Part shown: in pieces, positions 30,190-39,317 of the stretch
How the letters are laid out: each line of letters opens with the position of its first letter
How positions within the stretch are numbered: the first letter of the stretch is position 1
Assembly (NCBI RefSeq): GCF_034720595.1
Contig: NZ_JAYESJ010000001.1
Coordinates: 3,891,001 to 3,955,000, forward strand
Reading direction: 5' to 3'
Length of the DNA stretch: 64,000 bases
Origin: Rhizobium sp. CC-YZS058
GTDB lineage: Bacteria > Pseudomonadota > Alphaproteobacteria > Rhizobiales > Rhizobiaceae
Notes under the pieces: generated by a model
The model's database searches: none
Told to the model about the DNA's origin: nothing
What the model saw: the letters and a program-made list of their open reading frames with translations, nothing else
Position numbers and translations under genes: made by a program

Positions 30190-30642
30190 TTAATTCTGCC
30201 AGCTCGCCGCAAAGGCGGGCGAGGCCATGAAGCTGTTCGGCAGGGACACGGTGGGCGGCGGATCGCAAACCCCCTCCTGCAGATACTGCATGGCCGCCAG
30301 AAAACCGCTGCGCGTGATCGGCTTCGAAATGACCCCGTGCGCGCCGGCGAAATCCGGCGGAATGATCTTGGGATTGGCGGTGACGAAGACGATGATGGTG
30401 TCCGGCCAGCGGGCCTGGATCATCTGCGACACGTCGAGCCCGCTGGTCTTGCGGGCCAGCTGAATATCGACGAAAGCGACATTCGGCTGCAAGGACACAT
30501 CCCATGCCTCGGCATCGTAGAGAGAGGCTGCCTCGCCGACCACCCGGTGCCCGGCATCCTCAACCATGGATTCCAGATCCATGGCGATCAGCGGCTCATC
30601 CTCGACGATGACGACGCTCAACGGCGGCTTTGGCCTTTTCAT
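30190..30642 (-). CDS. single-domain response regulator (partner of the LOV kinase)
   Basis: 150-residue receiver domain with acidic pocket VEDEP, phosphoacceptor Asp59 (FVDIQLA), Thr in FVTANP and Lys in ISKPITR; it has no DNA-binding output domain. Its ATG shares a base with the stop of the LOV histidine kinase (TGATG), so the two are made together. Such free receivers downstream of HWE/HisKA_2 kinases usually pass phosphate on or act as phosphate sinks. Confidence 0.93.
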   Translation of the reverse strand: MKRPKPPLSVVIVEDEPLIAMDLESMVEDAGHRVVGEAASLYDAEAWDVSLQPNVAFVDIQLARKTSGLDVSQMIQARWPDTIIVFVTANPKIIPPDFAGAHGVISKPITRSGFLAAMQYLQEGVCDPPPTVSLPNSFMASPAFAASWQN

Positions 30643-31733
30643 CAGTCTCTGCTCACTGGAATTTCGATCGTGGCCGTCATGCCATCCAGAGAATGGTCCC
30701 ACAGCACCTTGGCGTTGAGCTGCGCGCTCAACCGCGAAATCAGCTTCGTGCTGATCGGGGAGATTTCGTTCTGGGGCGTCTTGCTGGACAGCCGGTTGGC
30801 GATCGAAATGCGAATGCGCTGCGCATTCGAGGAGCAGGACAGATGCACGGATTCGACAGGTGTGTAGCTGTTGAAGAGATGCAGCAGCACCTCGTTGATC
30901 AAAAGACCGACGGAGGTTGCCTGGCCGGAGGGCAGGCGCGTGAAGCTGACATCGGAATGCAGCGTCGCATTCTTGAAGGCGCTGCTGCTGAGCGCATCCT
31001 GGATGAGGTTCAGGACGAAGGAGGACAGCTCGAAATAGCGCACGTCTTCCGCCTGGTAGAGGCGGCGGTGGATGGCGGCCATGGCATCGACCCGCTCCAT
31101 GGTGGCGCGCAGCGCGGCCCGCACGCCTGGATCGTTTGCTTCACGGATCTGCATGCGCAGCAGCGAGCCAATGACCGAAAGATTGTTCTTGACCCTGTGG
31201 TCGACCTCGTGGAGCAGCATGGACTGCGCTTCCAGCGAGGCCTCCAGGTCGGCGGTGCGGACCCGAACCTCGTGGTCCACCAGCTCCTTCTGGTCCATCA
31301 TGCTCTGATGCGCGGCCACCCGCTCGCTGACATCGAGCTGCGAGGCGAAGAAGAACTGGACATTACCGTTGCCGCCGCGCACCGGGCTCAGATAGAGCGC
31401 GTTCCAGAAGGGTGTTCCATCCTTCTTGTAGTTCAGGAGGTCGACGGCAACATCCTCGCCGTTGTCCACCGCATGGCGCACCTTGGCGACGGATACGGGA
31501 TCGCTTCCCGGCCCCTGCAGAAAGCGGCAGTTGCGGCCGATGCATTCCTCGCGGCTGTAGCCGGTCAGCGTCTGGAAGGCTTCGTTGACGAAGACGATGG
31601 GATTGTCCGGCTGGCCCGGATCGGTGATGACCATTGGCATGCGCGTGGCCCGCACTGCCGCTGCGAAGGGATCGCCGCGACCCTGCTCCGCATGCAGCAT
31701 ATCAGTCAGGTGCCAATTTCCTTGCTCGTCCAT
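30642..31733 (-). CDS. LOV-domain blue-light sensor histidine kinase (HisKA_2/HWE type)
   Basis: 363 residues, cytoplasmic, no membrane segment. The N-terminal PAS domain has the canonical LOV photocycle motif GRNCRFLQGP (residues 66-75) with flavin-adduct Cys69, and flavin-contacting residues in NYKKDGTPFWN and FASQLDVSE. A short coiled linker leads to the kinase with phosphoacceptor His179 in LHEVDHRVKNNL, the HisKA_2/HWE signature, then an ATPase domain. Blue light should form a Cys-FMN adduct and change kinase activity, as known for Brucella and R. leguminosarum LOV kinases. Followed by its response regulator. Confidence 0.93.
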   Translation of the reverse strand: MDEQGNWHLTDMLHAEQGRGDPFAAAVRATRMPMVITDPGQPDNPIVFVNEAFQTLTGYSREECIGRNCRFLQGPGSDPVSVAKVRHAVDNGEDVAVDLLNYKKDGTPFWNALYLSPVRGGNGNVQFFFASQLDVSERVAAHQSMMDQKELVDHEVRVRTADLEASLEAQSMLLHEVDHRVKNNLSVIGSLLRMQIREANDPGVRAALRATMERVDAMAAIHRRLYQAEDVRYFELSSFVLNLIQDALSSSAFKNATLHSDVSFTRLPSGQATSVGLLINEVLLHLFNSYTPVESVHLSCSSNAQRIRISIANRLSSKTPQNEISPISTKLISRLSAQLNAKVLWDHSLDGMTATIEIPVSRD

Positions 31734-32108
31734 ACAGTGCTTATCTCAGCGAAGGCGGGGGAAATACGATTCCGAAACAACAATCGAGCGAACAGGGGCA
31801 GGCCTGGCCACAGCGTAAGACACGTCTATCAGACCTCCGAGCGGAGCAGCAAGAACCGCCCGGACCCACCGGCAGAGCGGATGAAGAAAAAACCGTGATG
31901 CCGCCGCAGTGGACAGCGAGAACGAGAGCAGAAATGGTCCGCAACACTGGTTTGACAAGACGTCGTTTGGCCGCATGACTTGCGGTCGTGGGCCGCGATG
32001 CCTCATCTTCCCAGAGTTGCGGATTGAGAACGCTCTGCTCTGAATTATGTTTCGGTGAGTTTCTGACAAAGCGCGCCGGGAGCAGTCGATACCCGCGGAA
32101 GTGCGGAA
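31734..32108. other. non-coding stretch between fucU and the LOV kinase
   Basis: 375 bases with no convincing gene on either strand; the open frames that cross it have no family resemblance and no ribosome-binding site. It must hold the promoter of the LOV kinase (reading left) and the end of the fucU transcript. I see no clear sigma-70 or EcfG-type element, no riboswitch and no tRNA. Confidence 0.5.
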
Positions 32109-32567
32109 TTACGCCGCCGAACCCGGCGGAATCACGCCCTTGGTGAACAGGAAGCAGCCGTAGAAACGCGTCTCGCCCGTCGTGATGACGCAATAGGCCT
32201 TCTTGGCCAGATCGTAGAAAGCGAAGCGCTCGATGCCGTACATCGGGCAGGGCTTGCCCTCGACACGGTCGATTTCGGCCTGCACTTCGCGCTGCACATC
32301 GGTGATCTCGTCGGGAGCGCCCATCACTTCCATGCGGCCGGCGGAATTCTGCAGCGGCGTGTCGAGCGGCAGGACCGAAAGAATGGCGGCGACGGCCTCA
32401 GTCGCCGAGACATTGGCGATCGAGAGCGGCCGGCCGATCACCGTCTGGCGCGCGACGCTGTCGGTCGGAAAATTGGTGTCGGAAATGACGAGCGTGTCGC
32501 CATGGCCCATGGAGCGCAGCGCGTGCAGCACGTCGGCATTAAGCGCCGGATTGATGTTTTTGAGCAA
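32109..32567 (-). CDS. fucU: RbsD/FucU-family sugar mutarotase (L-fucose mutarotase-like)
   Basis: About 152 residues. LLKNINPALNADVLHALRSM followed by GHGDTLVISDTNFP is the RbsD/FucU opening with the catalytic His region, and GIERFAFYDLAKKAYCVITTGE is the FucU-type C-terminal part. These proteins interconvert sugar anomers. No ATG fits; TTG at 32567 with AGGGAGG six bases upstream gives the family's natural start, although the frame is open further upstream. No fucose or ribose genes are adjacent; poxB lies 115 bases upstream on the same strand. Confidence 0.85.
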   Translation of the reverse strand: MLKNINPALNADVLHALRSMGHGDTLVISDTNFPTDSVARQTVIGRPLSIANVSATEAVAAILSVLPLDTPLQNSAGRMEVMGAPDEITDVQREVQAEIDRVEGKPCPMYGIERFAFYDLAKKAYCVITTGETRFYGCFLFTKGVIPPGSAA

Positions 32568-32640
32568 GAGGACCTCCCTGTCTGTGGCCGGCGCAGCGCC
32601 GGGCGGCATCGGGTATAGCCTGTCGGCCGCAGAGCCGCGA

Positions 32641-32662
32641 GCGGAAAGCCGCAGCTTTCCGC
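32641..32662 (-). other. perfect hairpin between poxB and fucU
   Basis: GCGGAAAGC, four-base loop, GCTTTCCGC: a 9-bp perfect stem in the poxB-fucU gap. No U-run follows on the minus strand, so it is not a classical intrinsic terminator; it may stabilise an mRNA end or be a Rho-associated stop. Confidence 0.35.
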
Positions 32663-32682
32663 CTTCGGCGGCAGCGGAAATG

Positions 32683-34428
32683 TCAGCGGAAGAGATTGGT
32701 CTTGGCGAGCTCGATCAGCTCGTCGCCGCGCCCGCTCATGATCGCGCGCGAGGCGTAGAGCGAGAAGCCGGCCATCTGCTGCGCCTTGATCTTCGGCGGC
32801 AGGGCAAGCTCCATCGTATCGGTGACCACGTCCACAAGGGCCGGCCCCGGATAGGCGAAGGCTTCGGCAAGTGTCGCCTCCAGCTGGTCCGAGCGGGTGA
32901 CACGGCGGCCGAAGAGACCGATTTCGCGGGCGACGGCGCCGAAATCCGGGTTCTTCAGCGCGACATTCGTATCGAGATAGCCGGCCGCTTTCTGCTCCAT
33001 CTGCACGAAACCGAGCGAGCTGTTGTTGAAGACGACGATCTTGATCGGCAGGTCCAGCTGGACGGCGGTCAGCAGTTCGCCCATCAGCATGGTCAGCCCG
33101 CCATCGCCGGAGAGCGAGACGACCTGGCGAGCGGGATGGGCCGCCTGCGCACCCAGCGCCTGCGGCATGGCATTGGCCATGGAGCCGTGGTTGAAGGAGC
33201 CGATCAAGCGACGGCGGCCGTTCATCGACAGATAGCGCGCCGCCCAGACGCAGGGGGTCCCGACATCGGCGGTGAAGATCGCATCGGGAGCGGCCAGCCT
33301 GTCCACCACCCGCGCCACATATTGCGGATGGAGCGGGGCGTCGCCCTCCCGCGCCGTGGCAAGGGCATCGAGATCGGCGCGCGCCTCGCGATAATGCTCG
33401 ACCGCCTTGTCGAGAAAGCGGCGGTCCCGGCCATCGGCCAGCAGCGGCTGCAGGACCCGCAGCGTTTCGCGGACATCGCCGACGATGCCCTGATGAAGCG
33501 CCACGCGCCGGCCGAGCGCGGCGGGATCACGGTCGACCTGCACGACGGTGGCCTGGTCCGGATAAAAGTTGCGATAGGGAAAATCCGTCCCGAGCATCAG
33601 AAGCGTCTCGCACTCCATCAGCGCATGGTAGCCGGAGGAAAAGCCGATCAGCCCGGTCATGCCGACATCGAAGGGGTTGTCGAACTCGATATGTTCCTTG
33701 CCGCGAAAGGCATGCACGATCGGCGCTGCCAGCCGGTCGGCCAGGGCCACCACCTCCCGATGAGCGCCCGCCACGCCCGAGCCGCAGAGAAGGGTTACCC
33801 GCTTCGCGCCATTGAGCGTGTCGGCAAGCGTGCGAACCGCCTGTTCGTCGGGCACCAGCCGTGGCTCGGCCAAAGCGGGCATGCGTCCCTCGGCCCCCTT
33901 TGGTGCCTCTGCAAGCGAAATATCGCCCGGCAGGACAAGCACGGCGACGCCGCGCTTGCCGAGCGCGGTGCGGATCGCCCGGTGCAAAAGCTCCGGCAGC
34001 TGCGCCGGGGTCTGCACCATCTCGCAAAAGTGGCTGCATTCGCGGAAGAGTTCGGTCGGGTGGGTTTCCTGAAAATAGGAGAGGCCGATCTCGCTTGATG
34101 GAATATGGGCGGCGATTGCCAGAACCGGCACATGATTGCGCTGGCAATCGAACAGGCCGTTGATCAGATGCAGATGGCCTGGCCCGCAGCTTCCCGCGCA
34201 AACGGCGAGCCCGCCGCTCGCCGCTGCCTCTGCCCCGGCGGCAAAGGCGCCAGCCTCCTCGTTGCGCACATGCATCCAGTCGATCGTGCCCTGGCGACGC
34301 AGCGAATCGTTGATCGCGTTCAGGCTGTCGCCCGTCACGCCCCAGATCCGCCGAATGCCGGCATCGGCAAGGGTTGCCGTGATGAGATCGGCAACGGACA
34401 GCGTTTCGGTCTTACCAAAGAGCTTCAT
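32683..34428 (-). CDS. poxB: pyruvate dehydrogenase (quinone) / pyruvate oxidase PoxB
   Basis: Thiamine-diphosphate and FAD flavoenzyme oxidising pyruvate to acetate and CO2 with electrons passed to quinone at the membrane. 581 residues, close to E. coli PoxB (572). Visible are the N-terminal TPP domain ([17 protein letters not shown], catalytic Glu in [12 protein letters not shown]), the central FAD domain, the TPP-binding motif [19 protein letters not shown] ending with NN, and a C-terminal tail [22 protein letters not shown] ([18 protein letters not shown]) matching the membrane-binding end of E. coli PoxB. Probably monocistronic or with fucU. Confidence 0.94.
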   Translation of the reverse strand: MKLFGKTETLSVADLITATLADAGIRRIWGVTGDSLNAINDSLRRQGTIDWMHVRNEEAGAFAAGAEAAASGGLAVCAGSCGPGHLHLINGLFDCQRNHVPVLAIAAHIPSSEIGLSYFQETHPTELFRECSHFCEMVQTPAQLPELLHRAIRTALGKRGVAVLVLPGDISLAEAPKGAEGRMPALAEPRLVPDEQAVRTLADTLNGAKRVTLLCGSGVAGAHREVVALADRLAAPIVHAFRGKEHIEFDNPFDVGMTGLIGFSSGYHALMECETLLMLGTDFPYRNFYPDQATVVQVDRDPAALGRRVALHQGIVGDVRETLRVLQPLLADGRDRRFLDKAVEHYREARADLDALATAREGDAPLHPQYVARVVDRLAAPDAIFTADVGTPCVWAARYLSMNGRRRLIGSFNHGSMANAMPQALGAQAAHPARQVVSLSGDGGLTMLMGELLTAVQLDLPIKIVVFNNSSLGFVQMEQKAAGYLDTNVALKNPDFGAVAREIGLFGRRVTRSDQLEATLAEAFAYPGPALVDVVTDTMELALPPKIKAQQMAGFSLYASRAIMSGRGDELIELAKTNLFR

Positions 34429-34664
34429 GACTGGGCATCCTTTCGGCGCTGCGGGAACAGGTGCATGCAGGCTGATATAGGCCTGCCCTCACACTCGCCC
34501 AGCGGATGTCGCCCAACCGGAAAAGAGGGTCGGCAGGAGGACTTCTGCAGCAAGGAATGGGCTCGGTAAGAGATTTCTCACTTTCTTCCCGGCTGCACAG
34601 GGCTGCGGACTTTTGCCGATCTGGCGTTATGTTAAACAGACGGGAACCGAAGAAAGGTCCGATC

Positions 34665-36803
34665 TTGAGCAACGACCCCGCCACGCTCACGCGCGAGCAG
34701 CTCGAACACGAATATCGGCAGCTGAGCGCCAGGCTGGCAGGTTTGAACGGCGGGGAAGGACCGACGCCGAAGGAAGATCCGGCGCGGCGCGCCCTGTTCG
34801 AGGCGATCGACGACGGGTTCTGCATCATCGAGTTCATCGACGGGCCGCATGGACCTTTGAGCGACTATCTGCACATCGAAAGCAATTCCGGCTACGAGCG
34901 CCAGACCGGCATTCCCGATGTGGTCGGCAAGCGGCTGCGGGAGATCGAGCCCGACAATGCCGATGTCTGGCTGGATCTCTACGGGGGCGTGTTGCGGAGT
35001 GGCAAGACGGTGCGCTTCGAGCAGGAATTTGCAGCGATCGGCCGCCTTATCGAGGTTTCGGCGAGCCGGGTGGAGCCGCCAAGCCTGCGTCAGGTGTCGG
35101 TTCTCTTCCGGGACATCACCGCGCGCAGGCAGGCGGAAGATGCGCTGCGCAAGAGCGAGGCGCTGGCACGGGAGAACGTGCAGCGGGTCCAGCTTGCCAT
35201 GGCGGCCGGCGCCATCATCGGCACCTGGTCCTGGGATGTGCCAGCCAATCGGTTCACGGTCGACGAAGGCTTTGCCGCCGCCTTCGGCTTCGATCCCGCG
35301 CTCGGCCGCTCCGGGCTCAGCCTGGAGCAGGTGGTGGCGACCGTTCACCCCGACGATCAGGCCGGACTTGCCGAAGCGATCAATGCGGCGCTGGCCCGCG
35401 GCGGCCCCTATGCGCACCAGTACCGCACGCGCCGGGCAGATGGGAAATATTACTGGCTGGAAGCGAACGGCCGGGTCGATCTTTCCCCGGACGGGACGGC
35501 GCTGAGCTTCCCCGGCGTCCTGCTCGACATCGAGGGCCGCCGCTCGTTGGAGGCCGAGCGCGACCGGGCGATCGCCGCGCTGCGCACCCTGACCGACACG
35601 CTGGAACACCGGGTGGAGGAGCGCACGGCTGCGCTGCTCCAAGCCGAGGAAGCATTGCGCCAGTCCCAGAAAATGGAGGCCGTCGGCCAGCTGACGGGCG
35701 GCTTGGCGCATGATTTCAACAATATCCTCGCCAGCATTTCCGGCAGTCTCGACCTCATGAAGACCCGGCTTGCGCAGGGACGGCTGAGCGATATCGATCG
35801 CTACCTGACCGGCGCCCAGTCGGCCGTGAAGCGGGCCGCCGGGTTGACCCAGCGCCTGCTCGCCTTTTCTCGTCGCCAGACGCTCGATCCCAAGCCCTCC
35901 GACATCAACCGCGTCGTCGCCGACATGCATGATCTGATCAGCCGCAGCGTCGGCCCCGGGATCGCGATCGAAACGGTTGCCGCCGGCGGGCTTTGGACGG
36001 CGTTTGTCGATGTCGGGCAGCTGGAAAACGCGCTGCTCAACCTCTGCATCAATGCGCGCGACGCCATGCCGGACGGCGGTCGGCTGACGATCGAAACCGG
36101 AAACCGCTGGCTGGACGAGCGCGCCGCCAAGGAGCGGGGCGTGCCGCCCGGCCAATATCTCTCGCTCTGCGTCAGCGATACCGGCACCGGCATGCCGCCG
36201 GATGTGGTGGAACGCGCCTTCGACCCCTTCTTCACCACCAAGCCGATCGGCCAGGGAACCGGGCTCGGCCTGTCCATGGTCTATGGCTTTGCCGGCCAAT
36301 CCGGCGGCGCCGCGCGGATCTATTCGGAGGTCGGCAAGGGCACGATGATCTGCATCTACCTGCCGCGCCATCTGGGAGATGGCGTCGAAGCGGACCTCGT
36401 GACAGAGCTCGAGCGGCCGGCCCCTGCTGCCGGGCAGAGCACGATCCTGGTCGTGGACGACGAACCGCTCGTGCGGATGGTGGCGGTCGAAATTCTCGAG
36501 GAACTCGGCCATTCGGTGCTCGAGGCCGATGACGGCCCCTCGGCGCTGCGTGTCCTGACGGCCCGGCCCGATATCGATCTGCTGATCACCGATGTCGGCC
36601 TGCCGAACGGCATGAACGGCCGGCAGCTGGCCGATGCCGTGCGCGTGCAGCGGCCGGAGCTCAACGTTCTCTTCATCACCGGCTATGCGGAAAACGCCGT
36701 TCTCAACCACGGTCATCTGGAGCGTGGCATGCAGGTCATCACCAAACCCTTTGCCTCCGATGTCTTCGCCCGCCGGGTTGGGGAGATGCTGTCCGGCGCT
36801 TGA
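34665..36803 (+). CDS. PAS-PAS hybrid sensor histidine kinase with C-terminal receiver
   Basis: About 712 residues, no membrane helix. Two PAS domains (residues about 40-170, with FCIIEFIDGPHGPLSDYLHI, and about 185-310, with WSWDVPANRFTVDEGFAAAF), a coiled linker (LEHRVEERTAALLQAEEALR), HisKA with phosphoacceptor His in GGLAHDFNNILASI, HATPase_c (GTGLGLSMVYGFAGQSGG) and a receiver (ILVVDDEPLVRM, phospho-Asp in LLITDVGLP). The TTG at 34665 has AAGAAAGG upstream and is preferred; an ATG at 34629 without a ribosome-binding site is the alternative. No partner regulator is adjacent, and the signal is unknown. Confidence 0.9.
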   Translation: MSNDPATLTREQLEHEYRQLSARLAGLNGGEGPTPKEDPARRALFEAIDDGFCIIEFIDGPHGPLSDYLHIESNSGYERQTGIPDVVGKRLREIEPDNADVWLDLYGGVLRSGKTVRFEQEFAAIGRLIEVSASRVEPPSLRQVSVLFRDITARRQAEDALRKSEALARENVQRVQLAMAAGAIIGTWSWDVPANRFTVDEGFAAAFGFDPALGRSGLSLEQVVATVHPDDQAGLAEAINAALARGGPYAHQYRTRRADGKYYWLEANGRVDLSPDGTALSFPGVLLDIEGRRSLEAERDRAIAALRTLTDTLEHRVEERTAALLQAEEALRQSQKMEAVGQLTGGLAHDFNNILASISGSLDLMKTRLAQGRLSDIDRYLTGAQSAVKRAAGLTQRLLAFSRRQTLDPKPSDINRVVADMHDLISRSVGPGIAIETVAAGGLWTAFVDVGQLENALLNLCINARDAMPDGGRLTIETGNRWLDERAAKERGVPPGQYLSLCVSDTGTGMPPDVVERAFDPFFTTKPIGQGTGLGLSMVYGFAGQSGGAARIYSEVGKGTMICIYLPRHLGDGVEADLVTELERPAPAAGQSTILVVDDEPLVRMVAVEILEELGHSVLEADDGPSALRVLTARPDIDLLITDVGLPNGMNGRQLADAVRVQRPELNVLFITGYAENAVLNHGHLERGMQVITKPFASDVFARRVGEMLSGA

Positions 36804-36908
36804 GCGCGCGATTTGCCGGGAACTGTGGAACGATCTTGCCCGTCGGCAGCGTGAGGAGAGAATTTTTTCCTTGTCTCACTCGGTAAGCGCGCGATACTGT
36901 CCATCTGT

Positions 36909-37046
36909 TCTCAGGGCGGGGTGAAATTCCCCACCGGCGGTATCCGGAGATGATCCGGGAGCCCGCGAGCGCTTCCAGCAATGGAAGGTCAGCAGACCCG
37001 GTGAGAGGCCGGGGCCGACGGTATAGTCCGGATGGAAGAGGACAAG
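36909..37046 (+). promoter_or_regulatory. FMN riboswitch (RFN element) controlling ribB
   Basis: Conserved RFN blocks occur in order: TCTCAGGGCGGGGTGAAATT at the 5' helix, CCCCACCGGCGGTAT, the central AGCCCGCGAGCGC, GGTCAGCAGACCCGGTGAGA, GCCGGGGCCGACGGTATAG, and the closing TCCGGATGGAAGAGGAC. It binds FMN in the nascent mRNA and shuts off ribB when flavin is plentiful. Downstream, CCGCCC (37055-37060) can pair with GGGCGG (37070-37075) before the ribosome-binding site; no U-run follows, so control may be translational or Rho-dependent. Confidence 0.96.
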
Positions 37047-37162
37047 TCTGTAAACCGCCCTTGTTGCAGGGGCGGCGGCTCGGGCCTGTTCGCCCAAGGG
37101 ATGAAGAGCAGCACTTGCTGCGGTTTCACGCCGGAAACGGCTAACCCTTGAAAGGCAATGAC

Positions 37163-37786
37163 ATGACCATTTCCAAAATCGAAGAGGCGGTCGAGACGAT
37201 CGCGCGCGGCGGCATGGTTCTCGTGGTGGATGACGAGAGCCGGGAAAACGAAGGCGACATCATCGTCGCCTCCGATGCCGTCACGCCCGAAACGATCGCC
37301 TTCATGATGAAACATGCGCGCGGGCTGATCTGCGTGGCCATGGAAGGCGCGCGGCTTGATGCGCTCGATATTCCGTTGATGGTTCCGCAGAACACCGAAC
37401 TGCACAAGACGGCCTTTACCGTTTCGGTCGACTACCTGCCCTCGACGACCACGGGCATCTCCGCCTCCGACCGCGCCAACACGGTGCGGGCGCTGATGGA
37501 CCCGGCGGCGAAGCCGGCGGACTTTGCCCGTCCCGGCCACATCTTCCCGCTCCGCGCTCATCCGGGCGGCGTCGCGGCCCGTCCAGGCCACACCGAAGCC
37601 GCGGTGGAGCTCGCTCGCCTTGCCGGCCGCGCCCCGTCTGGTGTCATCTGCGAGGTGGCCAATGACGACGGCACCATGGCCCGTCTGCCGGAGCTTCTGG
37701 TTTTCGCGAAGACACATGGCATGCCGATCGTGACCATCGAGGATCTGATCGCGCATCTCTCCGATCAGACCGCCGCTGCGGCCTGA
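37163..37786 (+). CDS. ribB: 3,4-dihydroxy-2-butanone 4-phosphate synthase
   Basis: Makes the four-carbon precursor of riboflavin from ribulose 5-phosphate. 207 residues, stand-alone RibB. Active-site elements: VDDESRENEGDIIVASD (acidic metal and substrate loop), TTTGISASDRANTVRAL, and GHIFPLRAHPGGVAARPGHTEAA. The ATG at 37163 follows GAAAGG by seven bases and is preferred to an in-frame TTG at 37148. Regulated by the FMN riboswitch upstream. No fused GTP cyclohydrolase domain; a GTP cyclohydrolase II gene lies at 49013. Confidence 0.97.
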   Translation: MTISKIEEAVETIARGGMVLVVDDESRENEGDIIVASDAVTPETIAFMMKHARGLICVAMEGARLDALDIPLMVPQNTELHKTAFTVSVDYLPSTTTGISASDRANTVRALMDPAAKPADFARPGHIFPLRAHPGGVAARPGHTEAAVELARLAGRAPSGVICEVANDDGTMARLPELLVFAKTHGMPIVTIEDLIAHLSDQTAAAA

Positions 37787-37805
37787 TCCAGACACGAAAC
37801 CACAG

Positions 37806-37825
37806 ACGGGCGCCGCGGCGCCCGT
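37806..37825. terminator. probable bidirectional terminator between ribB and ghrA
   Basis: ACGGGCGCCGCGGCGCCCGT is a perfect 20-base palindrome between two convergent genes, 19 bases after the ribB stop and 15 before the ghrA stop on the other strand. The following TTCTGCTGT is only weakly U-rich, so termination strength is uncertain. Confidence 0.5.
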
Positions 37826-37840
37826 TCTGCTGTCCAGCGC

Positions 37841-38776
37841 TCAGTAGCCGCGATCCCGGTTGACCGCCTGCGGAATTGCCCCCGTCCTGCGGTAGGTCGC
37901 GATGTTGCCGGCCACCACCGCGGCGGCCGTTTTCGGGTTGGTGGGCGCGGAAATATGCGGCAGCACGGTCACCTTCGGATGGTCCCAGAGCGGACTGTCC
38001 GTGGCAAGCGGCTCGGCCTCGAAGACGTCCAGAACGGCGTGCGACAGGTGCCCCTGATCAAGCGCGGCGAGCAGCGCCGCCGTCTCGACGATCCTGCCGC
38101 GGCCGAAATTGATCAGGCTCGCCCCGCGCCGCATGCCGGCGAAGGCCCCCGCATCCAACAGTCCCTTCGTCTCCGCGGTAAGCGGAAGGAGGCAAACGAC
38201 GATATCGGCCTTTGCCAGAAGCGTCCTCAGCCCCTCCGCGCCGGCATGGCTCTCGACACCGGCAATGGCCTTCGGCGACCGCGCCCAGCCGGACACCGTG
38301 AAACCCGCCGCCTGCAGCAGCCCGGCCGCCGCGCTGCCCAGCGCTCCGAGCCCAAGCAGCCCGATCCGCAGCTCGGTCGCCGGCCGATAGGGCCGCTGTT
38401 GCCAGAGATGCACGCGTTGCTGGCTCGCATAGGCCGGCATGTCGCGCGAGAGATAGAGCGTCCAGGCCAGCACCGCCTCCGCCATGGTGCGCGCGAGCTC
38501 CGGATCGACCAGCCGCACGATGGGACGCTCAAGATCGGAGAGTTCACCGACCAGGCGCTCCACGCCGGCCCAAAGGCTGTGGATCCAACGCAAGCTCGGC
38601 AGGCGGCGCAGATCGGCCGGATCCGGATCGGCAACGATGGCGATCTCGACCTCTGCCCGCTGTGCCTCGGTGAGCGTGGCGATCGGCAGGATCGTTTCGA
38701 GCGGCATCGCATCGCGCAACACGGCAAGCCAGGCCTCTTCCTCTGCACGGGCAAGGCGGGTGATCAGCGCGATCAT
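37841..38776 (-). CDS. ghrA: glyoxylate/hydroxypyruvate reductase A
   Basis: D-2-hydroxyacid dehydrogenase of 311 residues (E. coli GhrA: 312) reducing glyoxylate and hydroxypyruvate with NADPH. The Rossmann loop is GLLGLGALGSAAA; catalytic residues appear as Arg in INFGRGRIVE, Glu in LDVFEAEPL and His in VTVLPHISAP. The ATG at 38776 has GGAG six bases upstream; another ATG 12 bases further up (38788) lacks one. It is followed upstream by a VOC protein gene on the same strand. Confidence 0.9.
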   Translation of the reverse strand: MIALITRLARAEEEAWLAVLRDAMPLETILPIATLTEAQRAEVEIAIVADPDPADLRRLPSLRWIHSLWAGVERLVGELSDLERPIVRLVDPELARTMAEAVLAWTLYLSRDMPAYASQQRVHLWQQRPYRPATELRIGLLGLGALGSAAAGLLQAAGFTVSGWARSPKAIAGVESHAGAEGLRTLLAKADIVVCLLPLTAETKGLLDAGAFAGMRRGASLINFGRGRIVETAALLAALDQGHLSHAVLDVFEAEPLATDSPLWDHPKVTVLPHISAPTNPKTAAAVVAGNIATYRRTGAIPQAVNRDRGY

Positions 38777-38834
38777 ACGGGTCTCCATGTCTGAGCCGGA
38801 GTCTTGAGAAGAAGCAGGGTCACGACAGGCCTGC

Positions 38835-39248
38835 CTAGCGGGCGAAGACGCTGTCGAAATCCTTGAAGCCCTTGACCTCGATCGGATTGCCGCTGGGGTC
38901 GAAGAAGAACATGGTGCGCTGCTCGCCCGGTTCTCCGGCAAAGCGGATGACCGGAGGAATGTCGAAGGCGATCCCAGCCTGCGCGAGCCGCTCGGCCAGC
39001 GCCAACCAGGCGTCGAGCGGCAGGACCACACCGAGATGCGGCATCATGACGAGATGATCGCCCACTCTGCCGGTCCGCGTGACCGGGAACGGCGTGCCGA
39101 GGTGCAGCGAAATCTGGTGCCCGAAGAAATCGAAGTCCACCCAGGTCTCGGTCGAGCGCCCCTCCTCGCAACCGAGCACGCCGCCATAGAACCGCCGTGC
39201 CGCGTCGAGATCGGTCACGTGATAGGCGAGATGGAAGAGCGACTGCAT
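38835..39248 (-). CDS. VOC/glyoxalase-family protein
   Basis: 137-residue vicinal-oxygen-chelate protein: HLAYHVTDLDAARRFYGGVL in the first half, MFFFDPSGNPIEVKGFKDF in the second, with candidate metal ligands His (first beta strand), His in HLVMMPHLGV and Glu in NPIEVKG. Members of this form include glyoxalases, dioxygenases and resistance proteins; the exact reaction cannot be told. GGAG lies six bases before the ATG. Possibly co-transcribed with ghrA. Confidence 0.85.
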   Translation of the reverse strand: MQSLFHLAYHVTDLDAARRFYGGVLGCEEGRSTETWVDFDFFGHQISLHLGTPFPVTRTGRVGDHLVMMPHLGVVLPLDAWLALAERLAQAGIAFDIPPVIRFAGEPGEQRTMFFFDPSGNPIEVKGFKDFDSVFAR

Positions 39249-39317
39249 GTTGGATCTCCGAAGCAGCGAGGGCAAGCTTATCTGTAAGACGAGACTTTCT
39301 CTAAGACCAGTCTGCGG

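Noticed and set aside
31734..32108. Possible sRNA or EcfG promoter before the LOV kinase
   Set aside because: No consensus element or strong hairpin could be found by eye.
34632..36716. Minus-strand open frame across the PAS hybrid kinase
   Set aside because: Shadow of a multi-domain gene; no domain recognised.
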